NCBI GenBank assembly: GCA_025526915.1
Contig: JAHLKH010000025.1
Span: 124,001 to 188,000, forward strand
Direction of reading: 5' to 3'
DNA length: 64,000 nucleotides
DNA from: Entophlyctis helioformis
Lineage: Eukaryota; Chytridiomycota; Chytridiomycetes; Chytridiales; Chytriomycetaceae
In this document: positions 35,520 through 47,988 of the stretch, piece by piece
Layout: each line of letters opens with the position of its first letter
How positions within the stretch are numbered: the first letter of the stretch is position 1
Program-made: the position numbers and the translations under genes
The notes under the pieces: model-generated
Seen by the model: the letters and a program-made list of their open reading frames with translations, nothing else
Database searches by the model: none
What the model was told of the DNA's origin: nothing

Positions 35520-37827
35520 TCAATAGCCATACGAAGCGTTCATCTTGGCGATCCGGGCAGCATCGGCATCGGCCGAGCTCGCTCCCATGACAGAGTCGAC
35601 GACGTCATCATCCTCAAACTGATCGTGTTTGGCCGACTGGTCTTGGGTGATGACTCCGTATCTGCGACGCTTGGTCAAACGAGGCTGGCCTTGATCTGGC
35701 AGAGGCTGTTCATGCTGGTGCTCGACGCGCTCTGGCTCTGGCTGTGGCTCTGGCTCTGACGGCTGCTTCTTTTCAGGCGACCGGTCTCTCTTTGGTGCAT
35801 CGCGTGCTGCTGCTGCTGCTACTTTAACATCTGGCTGCTTTTGCACTGGAGAGAGTGGGCGATCGAGTTTCGGCACAGTCTGCTTGGATGGCGAGACAGC
35901 CTTGCGGTCACTTGCTGCAACTGCAGCTGGTGCTGGTGTGGTACTTGGTGCGATGGCTGGAGCTTGCGCGCGCGGGGCTGCTGTGCCAGGTGCTAATCGC
36001 AGCTCGGATGGCATTGCAATCTTGATCAGTTTGTCCAGCCTGTCCATCTCCGCCTGCAGGTCCTTGAGTTGCTTGGCAAGCGCTCCAGTCGACTCGGTCT
36101 GGATGCTGCTCTTGACTTGCGACATGAACTGATCGAGCTCATCGTCCTCGTCCGCCGCCTGGCTTGTCAAAGCTTTGCATTGCATGTTAGCCCATGCACG
36201 CCGACCACATGCAACCTCGATGCAACCCAGAAAGGCACACCTTGCTCAGCAGTCTTGATCTGAGCTTGCAGTGACTCCATCTCCTTGACAACCTCGGCAC
36301 GTCTCGCCGTCAGGCTCTCGTAGTTTTCCACTTTTCCCTGATCGCCAGCACGCTTGCCGCCGCGATGCGACGTGCGGTCATAGAACGTGTCTTGGTCATC
36401 TCCATCATCGCCATAAATGTCCTTTAGCCGCTTCTTTTGCTTGCCAGCGACTTCAGCAACACCGCCACGCAGCATGCCAAGTCGGTCCAGCTTGACACAC
36501 GCTTCCAGCGCTGCATCTCGCTCGGCGTCCTTTTTCCTGCTGCTGTGGCCGACTGCGTACACGGTGCCCATTCCCGTATCGACAGGCAGCTCGATGCGCG
36601 CCATGAAGCCGCGCGTAACGCCGTGCCCCTCTTCCTCGGTCTGGAACTCCATGTCGTAGCCACGCGCTTCGAACCAGACACGCAATGCCTTGCGTGGATC
36701 AGCGTAGTAGTACGCATCTGCATCGATTGAGGCTCGATCGACTTTGGAAATGTCGACATCTCGGCCGGCAAACTCATCGCCATCATAGGCATCCTCCCGG
36801 AATCCCCTGCCAGGCAACCATGTCAGTTCACAGCTGCGTGGTGCCCTATGCGAGCAGGCGTCAATGTGAAACTTGCCATGTCACTTCTTCGGACGGCTGC
36901 GGCTCGGAAGCCGAGTCTGATGCAGCAGCCTTGGCGTTCTTGCGCTTGGCAGCAGCAGACGCAACTCTTGCCCGCAGCTCTGCGTCGTCCACCTCGGGCT
37001 CGGACTGCTCGTCCGGCTGCGGTCCTTGCAGAATGTACAGTCGCGTGCTCTGTCCAAACCTGATCATATCTGTGCAGCTAGCATCGTCAGCAGACCACAC
37101 GGATCGAGTGCAGCCCCTGTACAAGAGAACGTACCGCCAACACGCAGCTGCTTGTATTCACGGCGAGGCACGAGCGCCTTGTTCAGATATGTTCCATGGC
37201 TGCTGCCGAGATCATACAGGTGCACTGTGCCTGTCCAGTTGGCAGCGTCAGATCCAGACAAGCCATCCCGCACATTCAGCATGCCCGCCAGCACTCGCTT
37301 ACCATCGTCCTTGAACTGCACGATCGCATGGTAGCGAGACACGCTCTGGTGCTCCAGTCCGATGTCGCACGTTGGCAGTCGGCCTGTCCAGCAAGCCCAT
37401 GTCAGCGCGGATGACGCAGCATGGTCAGCCAGCTCGCTCAGATCCAGCAGACGGCCAGACTCACCGACAACCAGAAACGGCTGCTTGAACAGCGGCGTCT
37501 GGTCCACAATGGCGCCGTTCTTGAGCACCTGTGTGCCGTCCATGTCGTCCATGCGGTCCATACCGTCCATGTCGTCCATGGTCAGCAGCATCCTCAACGC
37601 CGACCCTCGCCAGCAACCCTCCGAACCTCAAAGTAGTATTCGTCAGACGGCTCTTTGGACCAAGACGGCGGCTCGTACGGCACAGGCGGGGGTGCGGGAT
37701 GGGAAGAGTGTTTCTGCTCGTGCTGCTGCTGATGCTGTGCTGGAGGCTGCTGCTCTGTTTGCGGGATCGGCTGCGTGCCTGCCGCTGCGGGTCGAGGGCC
37801 AGGTGCCGCAAACACAAAGTCGCCCAT
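35520..37827 (-). CDS. Kanadaptin-like FHA/dsRBD nuclear protein (SLC4A1AP)
   Basis: Kanadaptins combine an FHA phosphothreonine-binding domain with a double-stranded RNA-binding-like domain and are mainly nuclear. The order here is: disordered Gln/Pro/His-rich N-terminus, PSWSKEPSDEYYFE, FHA domain (RLPTCDIGLEHQSVSRYHAI, LYDLGSSHGTYLNKALVPRR), dsRBD-like block (DPRKALRVWFEARGYDMEF, VGHSSRKKDAERDAALEACV), a coiled coil (LQAEMDRLDKLIKIAM) and a conserved ending MNASYGY (animal proteins end in KYGY). The FHA phosphopeptide residues R, S-R-x-H and S-S-H-G-T are all present. The intron after YYFE contains an ATGGACGACATGGACGG-type repeat (about 37540-37590). Exact function in fungi is unclear. 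Confidence 0.85.
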
Positions 37828-37891
37828 TGATGTCCACAAACGATAGCAAGAAAGCGGGAAAGAAAGGGAGCAAGACCAACTACGGGTTCAT

Positions 37892-40800
37892 TCAATCAGA
37901 CTTGGGCACGCCGGGCATGTGGACGGGCTGTTGCGGCGCAGGGGTAGGCGCCGGTGCTGGCGGACTATGCTGCACAGTCTTGGCAGCATGTACGGTCGCG
38001 GCGGGCCGATCACCGTCATGCTTGCCCTTTGCAAGGCGAGTGCTTCCTGTGGCACCGTCCGAGCCAGCAGCCGCATGCGGTGCCGCAGTGGCTGCAGAAA
38101 CCACACTCGACTGAGAAGCAGAGACGGCAGTCGACAGTCCATACGCATTCTCGATGAGGGCATCGCGATCGGCGTTGACGAGCTTGCGTCGGTTGGCTGT
38201 GCCGTGGCCGGGCTTGGCGATCTCGCGCTCAGACGTGAGGACGTTGGCTTGCGGCACCGTCGAGTACGCAGGCAAGGTGGACGGCGCAAGGGGCGGCAGA
38301 GCAGCAAGACCCATGTTGTGTTTCTTTGCATATGGGCCGCCGGGCTGAGTCGGGTCTTTGAGAAGCGCCTTGAAGGCGGGGTGCATGGACTGTGATGGTG
38401 CCGATGCCGCGTCTGGAGAGTACGTCTCGAACGCGTCGCTGATGTCTTGGGGGTCAGCTATTTGAACGCGTTTGTAGTTGCTGTGGTACGGGGCGACCGA
38501 GAGTGGGCCGATTGATGCAATGGATGAGCGGTCGATGCGTGGCTCGCTGCCTGGAGCCTGCTGGAGCTGCATGCCTCCTCTGCCGAGCGAATTTACTGCT
38601 GGATTGGATGCCAGCGAGTGATCCTGTGACGAGGCGTTGGGATGCGCGCTGCTGCCGTGCACGGCGTGGTGTAGATGATGCCGCGTGCTGAGCTTGGCGG
38701 GCTCGTCAAGCTGAAAGTGCGCGTAGTGGATGCCACCAAGAGGCTCGGCGCTTTGGCTGCGATGTTGCTTGACAGCCGCCGCCGCTGCAGCCGATGCAGC
38801 AGCAGCACCGTCGCCTAAATGTCCATGCATTGTGGCCGTCGGTGCCATGGACATGCCGTCGAAGCCGCCTTCTGCAGTCGGCGGTACTGAAGCCCGGCCA
38901 TCCCGCGTATTGTTGTGGTGAGTTTGACTAGGATGATGCTGGTGGTAGTCCCAAGTGCGGTCCCAAGCAACAGGCTGCTGGTTGTTGATGCGCGCATTGC
39001 TTCCAGCCTGCTTCAGCTGCTGGACGCGCCGTCTGGTGTCATTCTTCTCGGCAGTGCGCACATACTTGCGCAGATACATGTAGTCCGACTGCGAGTCAGC
39101 ATACAGCTCCGCAAGCGATACGCAGCAGTACTTGAACAGGAACGACGTGCGACGGAGGTTCTTGTCTTGTGGAGCGATTGCGGACGGGTTGTTGAGAAGA
39201 TCGCAGACAATTGGATGAGACTCGTGCGTGGTTCGCTGGTTGGACATGACTTCTCGTGCAAGCAGGCCGTGGGGTTGGGAGCGGTACTGCTGATAGACTT
39301 CTGTGAGAGACACGATGGCAGCAGCGCGCATCTTCCACGCGTGGCTCTCGGTTGGTGGTGCCGGCTTGACGTCATCGTCGTCGCCAGCATGCGCGGCTGT
39401 TGGAGGCGGTGCACCAGGATGCACACCCTCGTAGTCTTCCAGGATCGTCATTGCTGTTGCTGCTGTTGGTGCGACTGGTGGCCGTGGCGGCGTTGCCTTT
39501 GTGGCTGGATCTGCTGGCTGGACATTGCTCTGGACATCGTCATTGCCAAGATCGATAAAGTACAGCAGACCATCTTCGAGCGCTAGGCGACGGATTGATG
39601 ACGACTGAGAAGCACATGCAATTGCGCCGAGGCACAGGATGCCGAGAAACTGCCACTGCCAGTTGAAAGAGTCCAGACCGCGAACCAGCTTCACAAACAT
39701 CAGACACGCTTCCTGGTTGATCATGGCTGCTGATGCCAAGATGCGCAGAAACTTGCGTCCCAGATGCCTTGAATGAATTGCGGGTCAGCCATTGTAAGCG
39801 GATGCAAAGCAGCATCATGCGTGGCAGACACTCACCATTGCGACTTCTCATTCAAGTCGGCCATGATGCCGTGAAAGGGCTCGTACATGCTCATGAGATC
39901 GTCGGGCGGCATCATGCGCACAATCTGCGACAACAGCGACACGCCAACAGGGAACGCCATGACCTCTTCCTTTTCGTCGTGTGACGACATGGACATGAAA
40001 TGCACCTGGTATAGCAATCATTGCACGTTGAATTGAGGCCAGTCAGTCAGCCAGCCTGGCGGGCAGCCAGCCAAGCAGTCTGACGAGGAATGTAGCAAGA
40101 TGCATGCGACTTACGCTTTCATCGATGCTGGATATCAGCTGCTGGATGAAGGGATCTTCGGCGCGCACAAGAGCAAAGTCTTCCATCAGCAGCTGGAACG
40201 ACTCGTCCATGACAGGCAGAAACTCGAAATGCTTGACGTCGCGAGCGTACTCCAGACGCTGCATGGTCAGAAACAGACACTGTGATCGAGGCATGCAAAC
40301 GCGTCAGTATGGCATGCATTGCTATGCAGTGAGCGCCGGGCTGCGCGACTCACGCTCAGAACGCGCTCGAGGTGTGCATCAACAAGCACTTTGGTGTCCA
40401 GGGCTTTCTCGACCATTTTGGCAACATCCTGATCGTTTGTCGCAGCAAGTCCATGATGATGATGGTGCTCGTGATGCTGGTGGTGGCGATGTGGGTGCTG
40501 TTGGCCATGGCGACCGTGATGTCCAGCCTCTAGATCCGATCCGTCATCCACGTCTGTAGGGGCTTGGCTCCTGCCTGGATGGTGCAGAGCACGTCCAGCG
40601 GTCGCTGCAGCCGTAGCAACATCTCCCAGAGGCAACGGGATACTAACAGGGCCCGCTGCAGCGGCCAGACCACCTGCGACGGCACGCCGCCGCCGCCTGT
40701 CGTCAATGACGCTGCGAAAGACATGGACGAGCTCGGACCACAGATGCTGGAGCGACTGGATTTCTTCTGGATCGGTCGACAGGATGTTGGTGTCGAGAGC

Positions 40801-41744
40801 TTCGAGCAGCAGGTCCATGGACCGATCACGGATATGGCGGGTGCGGCAACGGGCCAGCATGAGCACGGACAGCCGAGCTTCGGACGCGAACCGCCGCGTT
40901 TTCGCTTGGTTGGCAGCGGCAGCAGCGTTGGCGGACGAGCCGGACGCGGACGACGAAGCGACGCCCGAGCCATCGCCCAGAACGGCAACTGTGGGTGAAG
41001 CGGACGAGAGGTCGCAGTTGGTGGTCGGGTGCCGTCCAATGGGCTTGAGCGGCTTGCGGCGCTGGACAGCGGCGACGCTTGCACCAAACAGCGACGACGA
41101 TCCGCCACGACCACCGCCAGGCCGTGATAGCCGCCGGCGGATGGGCCAGACGCCACTGTTGCTGCAAAGGCAGAGGAAGCGCCGTGGTGGTTGCCCGATG
41201 ACGCACCAGAGCTGGTTGCCCATGAGGAGGGCATCGCAGGAAAGATCTTGGCGCGGATCATGTCTTTGCGGAACGGGTCTGGGATGGTGCTGGCGAGTGT
41301 CAGGAACTCGAGACGCGCGATAATGTCCCGGGCAGCGACTTCGCATGCGCGACGCTGTGAGGCGGTGGTGGATGAGTTGTACAAACGCACGAGCTGTGCG
41401 ACAGACGACGGCACCGTGACTCGGATCTTGGCTGCGAGAAGCGTCTTGAGCTGCTTAGAGGCTGATGTGGCGGCACCTGTGCCGCCATTTGCGGCTGCTG
41501 AAGCGGCAGCAGCAGCATTGGCATTTGTGCTGGTGGTGGTGGTGGCAATGGCTGCCGTTGGCGGCTGGCCTGGATGATCATCGCCTATGCCCGTGCGACG
41601 CGGCTGGGCAGGCGCGGCTGTTGCTCTATTCGCACCGCCGGCGCCCTTTGAGGCAGTTGCCGTTGGCTGCATTGCCCATGCGTGCTGCACCAGGACTGTG
41701 ATATGGCCCATGGTTTGTTGACAGGCTTTCTGGTCTCTTGGCAA
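37892..41744 (-). CDS. Unrecognised large helical (ARM/HEAT-like) protein
   Basis: A multi-exon protein of roughly 1100 aa. The N-terminus (MGHITVLVQHAW from an internal ATG at 41711, or 11 residues earlier) is followed by Ala/Thr-rich sequence and helices such as ASKQLKTLLAAKIRVTVP and DRSMDLLLEALDTNIL. A His-rich run (HHRHHQHHEHHHHH-like) lies at about 40455-40510. Later blocks look well conserved: LEYARDVKHFEFLPVMDESF, VSLLSQIVRMMPPDDLM, FNWQWQFLGILCLGAIACAS, MRAAAIVSLTEVYQQYRSQP and SFLFKYCCVSLAELY. The C-terminal 350 residues are low complexity. Tandem helices suggest an ARM/HEAT scaffold; I cannot assign a family. The frame breaks once near 41120-41121 (CC run), repaired by one base. 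Confidence 0.6.
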
Positions 41745-42104
41745 CCTTGCTCAAGACTATCCTGGACAGATCTGCCGACGATCAGAGGCCGTGGATATGG
41801 ATGTGCGAACAAAGGCACTTTCAGGCACAGTCAGACGTGCGCAAATGGGCATTTTATAGAGACTCTCATAAGGGATTCAACAGAAGGGGGGAGGGGAGGG
41901 GAGGGGGGTAGAGAAGAGCAGAGAAGAGCAGAGTAGGGGAATAGAAGGAGGGTTGATCGCCATGTCAGCGACCATGGGAAGGGGAGGGGGTAAGGGGAGG
42001 GGGGAATAGAAGGGGGAGAGATAGAGAGAGAGAGAGAGGGGATCAGAGAGATCTCATGGGGGGAATGGGGGAGAAGATCAAGTAGAGCAGGACATGGGCA
42101 ACGA
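41745..42104. other. G-rich intergenic region between KAP95 and the helical protein
   Basis: 360 bp. From 41881 to about 42075 it is almost all purine on the plus strand, with many G4-5 runs. It is the promoter side of the helical-protein gene and the 3' side of KAP95. No ORF is supported. Confidence 0.7.
41881..42075 (+). repeat. Purine-rich G-run tract, potential G-quadruplex
   Basis: At 41885-41909 five runs of four or more G occur with one- or two-base loops, which fits a G-quadruplex consensus. GAGAGAGAG and GGGGAGGGG stretches follow to about 42075. Confidence 0.75.
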
Positions 42105-45100
42105 TCATGCCATGGTCTGGCGGCGCACAATGTCGCGTGCCCACTTGGTCAGCTCCTTGGTTTCGGGCGATGCCTGGCGGTCGGTCTTGATCTCGCGGAA
42201 GAGGTCGTTGATCCAGCTCTCGTTGAAGCCAGCATGGGAGCCGGGAGGAAGCGTCTCGGCCAGATCGCCAAGAAGACCAACAATGCTGCGGTAGAGGCTC
42301 TCGCCACGCTCAGGGTCCTGAGCGGCGCTCTTGATGAACAGCAGCACCTGGTTGGCGTACGGTCTCAACAGTGCACTGCGGTCGTCGGCCTTGAGGCCCT
42401 GGAGGATGCCGACGTACGCGTCGGAGATGGCCTCGTTAAGCTCCGAGCGGAAGTTGAGCTGCTCGATAGTGGCCGCAGGCATGTACTGGACCGAGAGCGT
42501 GATCTGGTGGATCGCGGCCATGGCGGGCTGCAGGTACACCTCAAACTTGCCGCTGATTGCAAGCGCCAAGTCGGCGAGGACGCCAAGAGAGACGGGGCGG
42601 ATGACAGAGTTGACGTTGTTGTTCTGGAGAAGAGCGCCAACGATGGACATGAAGTTGTCGCAGTAAGGCAGGACGCCTTCGTTCAGCGCACGGCAGATAT
42701 CGCCAACGAGGCCAAGGGCAATCTTGCACAGCTGTTAAAGGGACGCCAAAGCAGTGTCAGTCGGCAGCCGTGTCAGGTGGAATGCATTCAAAGAAGTCGG
42801 GGGGCACACAACGCACCGAATACTCCTCATAATTCTGCATGGCAGAGTAGAGGAAGGGGGTGAACGAGTCCATGTAGCGGATAAAGTTGCCTTCCATGAC
42901 GTTGGCGAGAGCGCTCACGACGAGGAACGCGTCTTCCATGACGGTCGAGTTCTTGGATGCATTTGCAATGACGTTGAGCATGGTGGCCATGATCTGGTCA
43001 GAGATCTGGTTGATCTCGTGGCCCACACGGCGGATGACCGCCATGAGGACGCTGCACAGGTTGGCCTGGAACTCGTAGTGAGCACGGCGGTCTTCGGTGC
43101 CGACAATCATGCCCTGGTTGTTGATGCTCTCGCCGAGACGCTCGAGAATGGCGCGAGTGAGGTTGCTGACGTGGCCCTGGCAGTCCAGTGGGCTGAGCGT
43201 GACGAGCGTGGCCATGGCCTCGTAGATACCGGCACAGACGTGGGGCTCCTTGACCGATCTCTCGCCGGCCTGGCTGAGGGCCAAGATCATGGCCTCGTAG
43301 TATGGCGAGATGGCGGACGTCGTGCCGGGAGAGTCGTCGCCGCTGGAGGCGGTGTGGTCGGCCAGCTGGACCAGACTCCATGCGCAGCTGGATGCAACGC
43401 GGGGGCTGTCGCTGAGGCCGTTAAGGAGGGCCGAGACGAGGCTAGGGAACTGCTCGGGCTTGATGAACTGGATGAGGAACTCGCAGATGCGGCTCAGAGT
43501 CCACGCGGCAGAGTCCTTGACCTGAGGGAAGGGGTCGCTCATGAGCTGGATCAGCGTGGGGAACGCCGCCTGGATCAGACCACCGAGCTCGCTCGGCTCA
43601 GGGCCATCAAGGATCGAGCCAAACGCCATGACGGCGGCATCGCGGAAACGCCAGTCTGCGTTCTGGATGTTCTCCTGGATAAAGGGCAGGACATGGGCAA
43701 CGATGGGCGAGCCAACACACGAGGCGTAGAGCGAGAGACACGTGGCGGCGGACATGGCCTGTGTCCAGTCGTCGTCCTCGTCGTCCTCTTCTCTCTTGGT
43801 CATGAGCCACAAGAGGGTGGGCATGATCTGGGGGGCGGCGGCCTGGGCAAAGTTGAAGTACTCGCCTTCAAAAGGCACACCGATCTCGGCGCACTGCGAG
43901 GGCAAGCCAAGGGAAGCCGAGGGAAGTCGAGGGAAACCGCAAGAGTCAGCTGAACGCGTCTCCAACAGCCACAAGATGACCACCATCTGGTCAAGATGCA
44001 GGCAAACAGGCAGGCAAGAAAGCGCAGACGCACCTCTTGCTGCTCGCTAATGAGACCAATCTCTGTCTCGGCAACCGACGACCAGAACTCAATGGCCTGA
44101 AGAACCACATTCTCATCCTGGTGGCGCATGCCCATGGTGGTGAGACCGTAGAGGGCCTTTTGCATGTAGTGCACCATGTGACCGTAGTAGAGGGTCATAA
44201 TCTTGACGAGACACTCAAAGGCGGCGACCTGGATCTCGGCGTTCTCGCTCTGGGTAGCCTCGCAGACGATGAGCATGACATAGTTACGTTCGCCCTCTCT
44301 GTCCATGTTTTCGCGGATAAACTCGAGAGAGGTGCACAGAGCCTTGAGGGCCGTGAGACGGACAGCATCGCTGTCAGGGCCATGCCAACGGACAGTCATC
44401 AGAGATTGTAGTCAGCAAGAGTATGCGCACAGGCATAGCCGACAGCGACGACATACCTGGGCTCCTCCTTGCGAGCACCTTGCGCGACAGCGGTGAGAAT
44501 AGCGTTGGACTGGACCGACAGGACGTCGGGGTCCTGTGGCAATGAGTGAGCGAGCGAGTGGCAGTGGGCAGACAGACATGCGTGGGGCGTTGTTAGCGGA
44601 TGCTGCTGCGCGTCACAGACAAGATTCGCGAAAGCGCGAGTGCACGTACCGTTCCTTCGCAGACAAAGCCGATCGTCTGCAGGGCAACCTGCTTGGCTCT
44701 CTCAGAGGGAGCGTGGTGGTCTTTTCAATCAGGGCGGGGATCAGCTCGGGCCACTCGTTGCGGGGCAGCTCGATGTGGCCAATGGCAGCAACGCCCTGAC
44801 CAGCAGCGGTTCCAGGGGCAGGGTCGGCCGAAGAGAGTGTGTGCAGCAGCTGGTGCGTGGAAGCAAGAGAGCAGAGATGTGAGCACAACGGGCGAGGCCA
44901 GTCGACGCGACGGGATGCGACCGGCATGGCCAGTGCACAGTGCGACGTACAGCAGCCTTGATCTGGGCACGGAACGAGGCGTCAAGTTGGATCCAACGGG
45001 CGGTGTATTCGGCTTGGCGGAGCGGGTCCTGGAGAAGCAACGAGCCAAGACGGGGACAAAGACGGGGGCCAAGACGGGGGCCAAGCAGCGGCAGCACGAC

Positions 45101-46212
45101 AGAAACAGACAAGCGTGGCAAAAAAGATGGCGTGAGCGGCTGGACAACGGCGCGATGGACGGCAGCAGGGATAGACGGCAGCAGGGATGGGCGTACCTTT
45201 GCCGAGAGTGTGTTCTTAATGCTGAGACCAGCGAGCTGGCGGATGCTCGACTGCTGCTGCTCGTTGACGAGCTCCTGACAGAGAAGGCCGAGGTACTGGA
45301 GCTGTGGACGTCGAGGCAGGGCAGATGTGGGCAGGTGTCAGTTACACGGCAGGCCAAGCCGGCAGGCGGGGCAGCAGACGGATGGTGCCGTGGCCGCTGC
45401 AACGGCAAGCGCAGCAGCGAGAGAAGCGCACGCTGTGTCCGAGCGGCAGGCACAGCTTGCGCACGCAGACACGCACGCACGCACGCACACAGGCACGCAA
45501 CCGCCAGCGGCCAACGCCAGATCAGGCGGGATCAGACGGGCGTGCGCGTTGTCCGCTTCTGAGTGTCCGTTGGCGTCGTGCAGTGCAGCCAGATGGACGG
45601 ACGGACGGACAGATGGACGGGACGCAGGAGCGCAGAAGCAACAGGGGCGACGAATGGGAGGTCTTACGTAGTTCTCGGCCGACATGGCCTCCATCTTGGC
45701 CTGCGCATCGTTGAGCGTCGCCTGGTCTGTGGGTTGCACGGCAGAAGCAGCAGCAGCAGCACACGGCAGATATGAGCACGGCGGCAGCACGTCGGAGCCA
45801 GCGTGCAAAAACGCAGCCCAGGGTCAATCACGGGACGGCAGCGAGCACGGACGCAGCGGACGGCCAGACGAGGTGGTGGAGGTGGTGGTGGTGGTGGTGT
45901 CAGTACGTGTCTGCGCCGTGGGCACAGGGAGGGCACGGAGACGTGCAGCAAGGTGCATACGTGCAGCCGGGCAGGCGGACGGCCGGCCGGCCAGCGCCAA
46001 GTCGCCTGCTGCACAGCTGGCGAGTTGCACACGCCGCCGCTGGCGTGCTGGCTGGCGACTGGCTGACGGGCTAACGACTGGCTGGCGGGCGGCTGACTGG
46101 CTGCTGGCGGATGCACAGCCGCACACGAGGGGCAGGCGGCTCAAGCGAGAGAAGAGCACTCACTGGGCGAGAGAGAGGCCGCTAGTATGTCTGCAATCGA
46201 GTTCATCGTCAT
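42105..46212 (-). CDS. KAP95: Importin subunit beta-1 (karyopherin KAP95)
   Basis: Importin beta carries importin-alpha/NLS cargo through nuclear pores and releases it on Ran-GTP. The first exon begins MTMNSIADILAASLSP and the second gives QATLNDAQAKMEAMSAENY, a typical KAP95 start. HEAT repeats follow: LYLGLLCQELVNEQQQSS, FRAQIKAA, DSDAVRLTALKALCTSLEFI, the acidic-loop region LWLMTKREEDDEDDDW, FIQENIQNADWRFRDAAVMA and SPRVASSCAWSLVQLADHT. The last exons read to VRRQTMA. Introns 1-4 (about 44900-46160) are long and full of simple repeats such as GGACGGACGGAC (45595-45625) and GGGGCCAAGAC (45050-45090). One frame break lies at the GGG run 44707-44709; adding one base gives SERAKQVALQTIGFVCEG, the expected helix. 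Confidence 0.93.
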
Positions 46213-46419
46213 CGAAGCCAGGCCGTCTGAGGGTTTGAGGGCAAGAGAAATTCGGCTCGGTTCCTGGGCAGCCAGCGCCAGCGTCAGATCTGGGATGGCT
46301 GCAGATGGTTGCAGATGGTTGCAGACAGCTCGAGGATGGCGTCGAATGGGCCGAGAGATGGCTCAAGGATGGCTCAAGGATGGCTCAAGGATGTATGTAT
46401 TAGATAGAGATCCAGTGCC

Positions 46420-47946
46420 TTAGTCGTCGTAATTATCAACAAAGAACTCGTAGAGGCCAAAAATGCCACAGAGGACAAAGATGATGGCACCCAGGATGGT
46501 CACGGTCTTGACCGAGATGCGGGCTGCGAGCTGTGTGTGCGGCATGCCAGGCCAAAAAAGTCTTTGTGAGTTGCCTGGCATCGCACAGTCGGTCCGTGAG
46601 AACGCGGATCGTCTGGCAGCAGCGACCTACCATTCTGCCGCCAATCACTGCAATCGCAGAGCACAGAGCGTGTCCCATGAGGCCGCCAATGGTGACGAAC
46701 CAAAAGTCTTCGGCACCAGCCAGCGCAACAGCTGGACGTATGTGTGCATGGATAAAGACGGAGTCAGCATGACCACGACGGTAAAGACTGGCCACGAGAG
46801 GCGTTGGATGAACGTACTTGCGATTTGGCTACGATCGCCCCACTCGGCAACAAAGGTCAGGGCAAATGCCTGGATCCAGATGGGCGAGAACACAACAGAC
46901 GCCATTGAGCGCATGTAGGCAGTGGTTGCGTTCCACAGTGCCGTCACGCCGGCAGGCAGATCTACGCCAGACCCTTCTGTGGGCTATCGGCACTCTCGCC
47001 ATCGGCATCTTCTGGCATGGCTGATTTATAGTCTCCTGCAAGCAGGCGAATAACGTCAGTCCAACAGTCAATCGTGCACAAGGGGCAGCTGGGGACGACA
47101 ATGGGCGACAAGGGACTGCATGCCAAATGCACAAACCTGACTTTGACTTTCCGTCTGCATCGTCGATCCTGCCCTCCTCCAACTCCTGCGTGACTTCATC
47201 CAGCTCTTCCTGGCCCTCGTTGCCCGTCATGGCCAGCCCCTCGCGGAGCAGACGCACGCCAAACACAACAAACAGCAGCGACGCGAGGATCTGCGTGTAC
47301 TGCTTGGACAGAATGTTGGGCAGGATTTGGCCAATGAGGCCGGACAGAACCGTCATGACGAGCAGGGCAGATATGGCTGCCGAGAAGATGAGCAGTCTGG
47401 TGTGTGCGCATGGCCGGTTGTTTGGTTGGTTGGTTGTTGTGTGAAGGTGTGTGTGAGTGTGGAGTGTGAGTGCAACTCGAGGGCTTGTTGGCGCAGACGC
47501 CGTCGTTGACGCCTCCAACAAGCAGCCAAGCAAAGGAGCACACTGCACTGCACTGCGCCAACGCAGCGACGGCGACGGCGACGGCGACCCCTGGCAGCAG
47601 CAGGGGCTGCCGAGTGGACCAGCCGGCGCCTATCCGTGAACCAGTTCATGGGCGTGTGCATGCTGCCGCCGTACCTGGAGTTCCGCATGGCCATGACGGC
47701 CGCAATGAGGAAGGTCTTGTCGCCTATCTCTGAAACGATGATGACCATGAATGACATGACGAGCGCCTGATTCATGCAGCTGGCAGCGGTCAGTCACAGG
47801 CAGCCACGGCCTGCTCAGCACGCCGTGCCCCTTGCCTGCATGTTCTCCTCTGCCTGGTGGCCCGTCGTCGATGACGAAGGCGAAGGCGACGATGTTGCCA
47901 GCTTGACGAGGCCGCCGTGGCCGAGCTTGGAGTATGTCGAATTCAT
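46420..47946 (-). CDS. GDT1: GDT1/TMEM165-family Golgi Mn2+/Ca2+:H+ antiporter
   Basis: GDT1 proteins load Mn2+ and Ca2+ into the Golgi for glycosylation. Both family motifs E-x-G-D-(K/R)-(T/S) are present: VSEIGDKTFLIAAV in the first half and VAEWGDRSQIAS in the second. The two halves are joined by an acidic loop (QEELDEVTQELEEGRIDDAD). Hydrophobic segments include LVMSFMVIIV, ALLVMTVLSGLIGQILP, LLFVVFGVRLLREGL, GGLMGHALCSAIAVIGG and VTILGAIIFVLCGIFGLYEF. The ending FVDNYDD is acidic. The N-terminus (MNSTYSKLGHGGLVKLATSS) lacks an obvious signal peptide. The first intron (47767-47835) appears to use a GC donor (CAG|GCAAGG). The gene is head-to-head with the NIPA gene with 42 bp between start codons. 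Confidence 0.9.
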
Positions 47947-47988
47947 CACGGTTTCGATCAATCGGGAAACTCGTATCTTTACCGCACA
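47947..47988. promoter_or_regulatory. 42-bp bidirectional gap between GDT1 and NIPA start codons
   Basis: The whole region between two divergent ATGs is 42 bp and includes TCGATCAATCGGGAAACTCG. Both core promoters must overlap here or lie within the opposite gene. No TATA box is seen. Confidence 0.6.

Noticed and set aside
42754..43953. A 399-codon plus-strand open frame
   Set aside because: It is antisense to the KAP95 HEAT-repeat exon, which is clearly coding; strong codon bias keeps the antisense frame open.
45040..46160. Mobile element or CRISPR-like array in the repeat-rich KAP95 introns
   Set aside because: The repeats are short, irregular simple-sequence tracts without terminal repeats, spacers or any transposase or Cas coding sequence.
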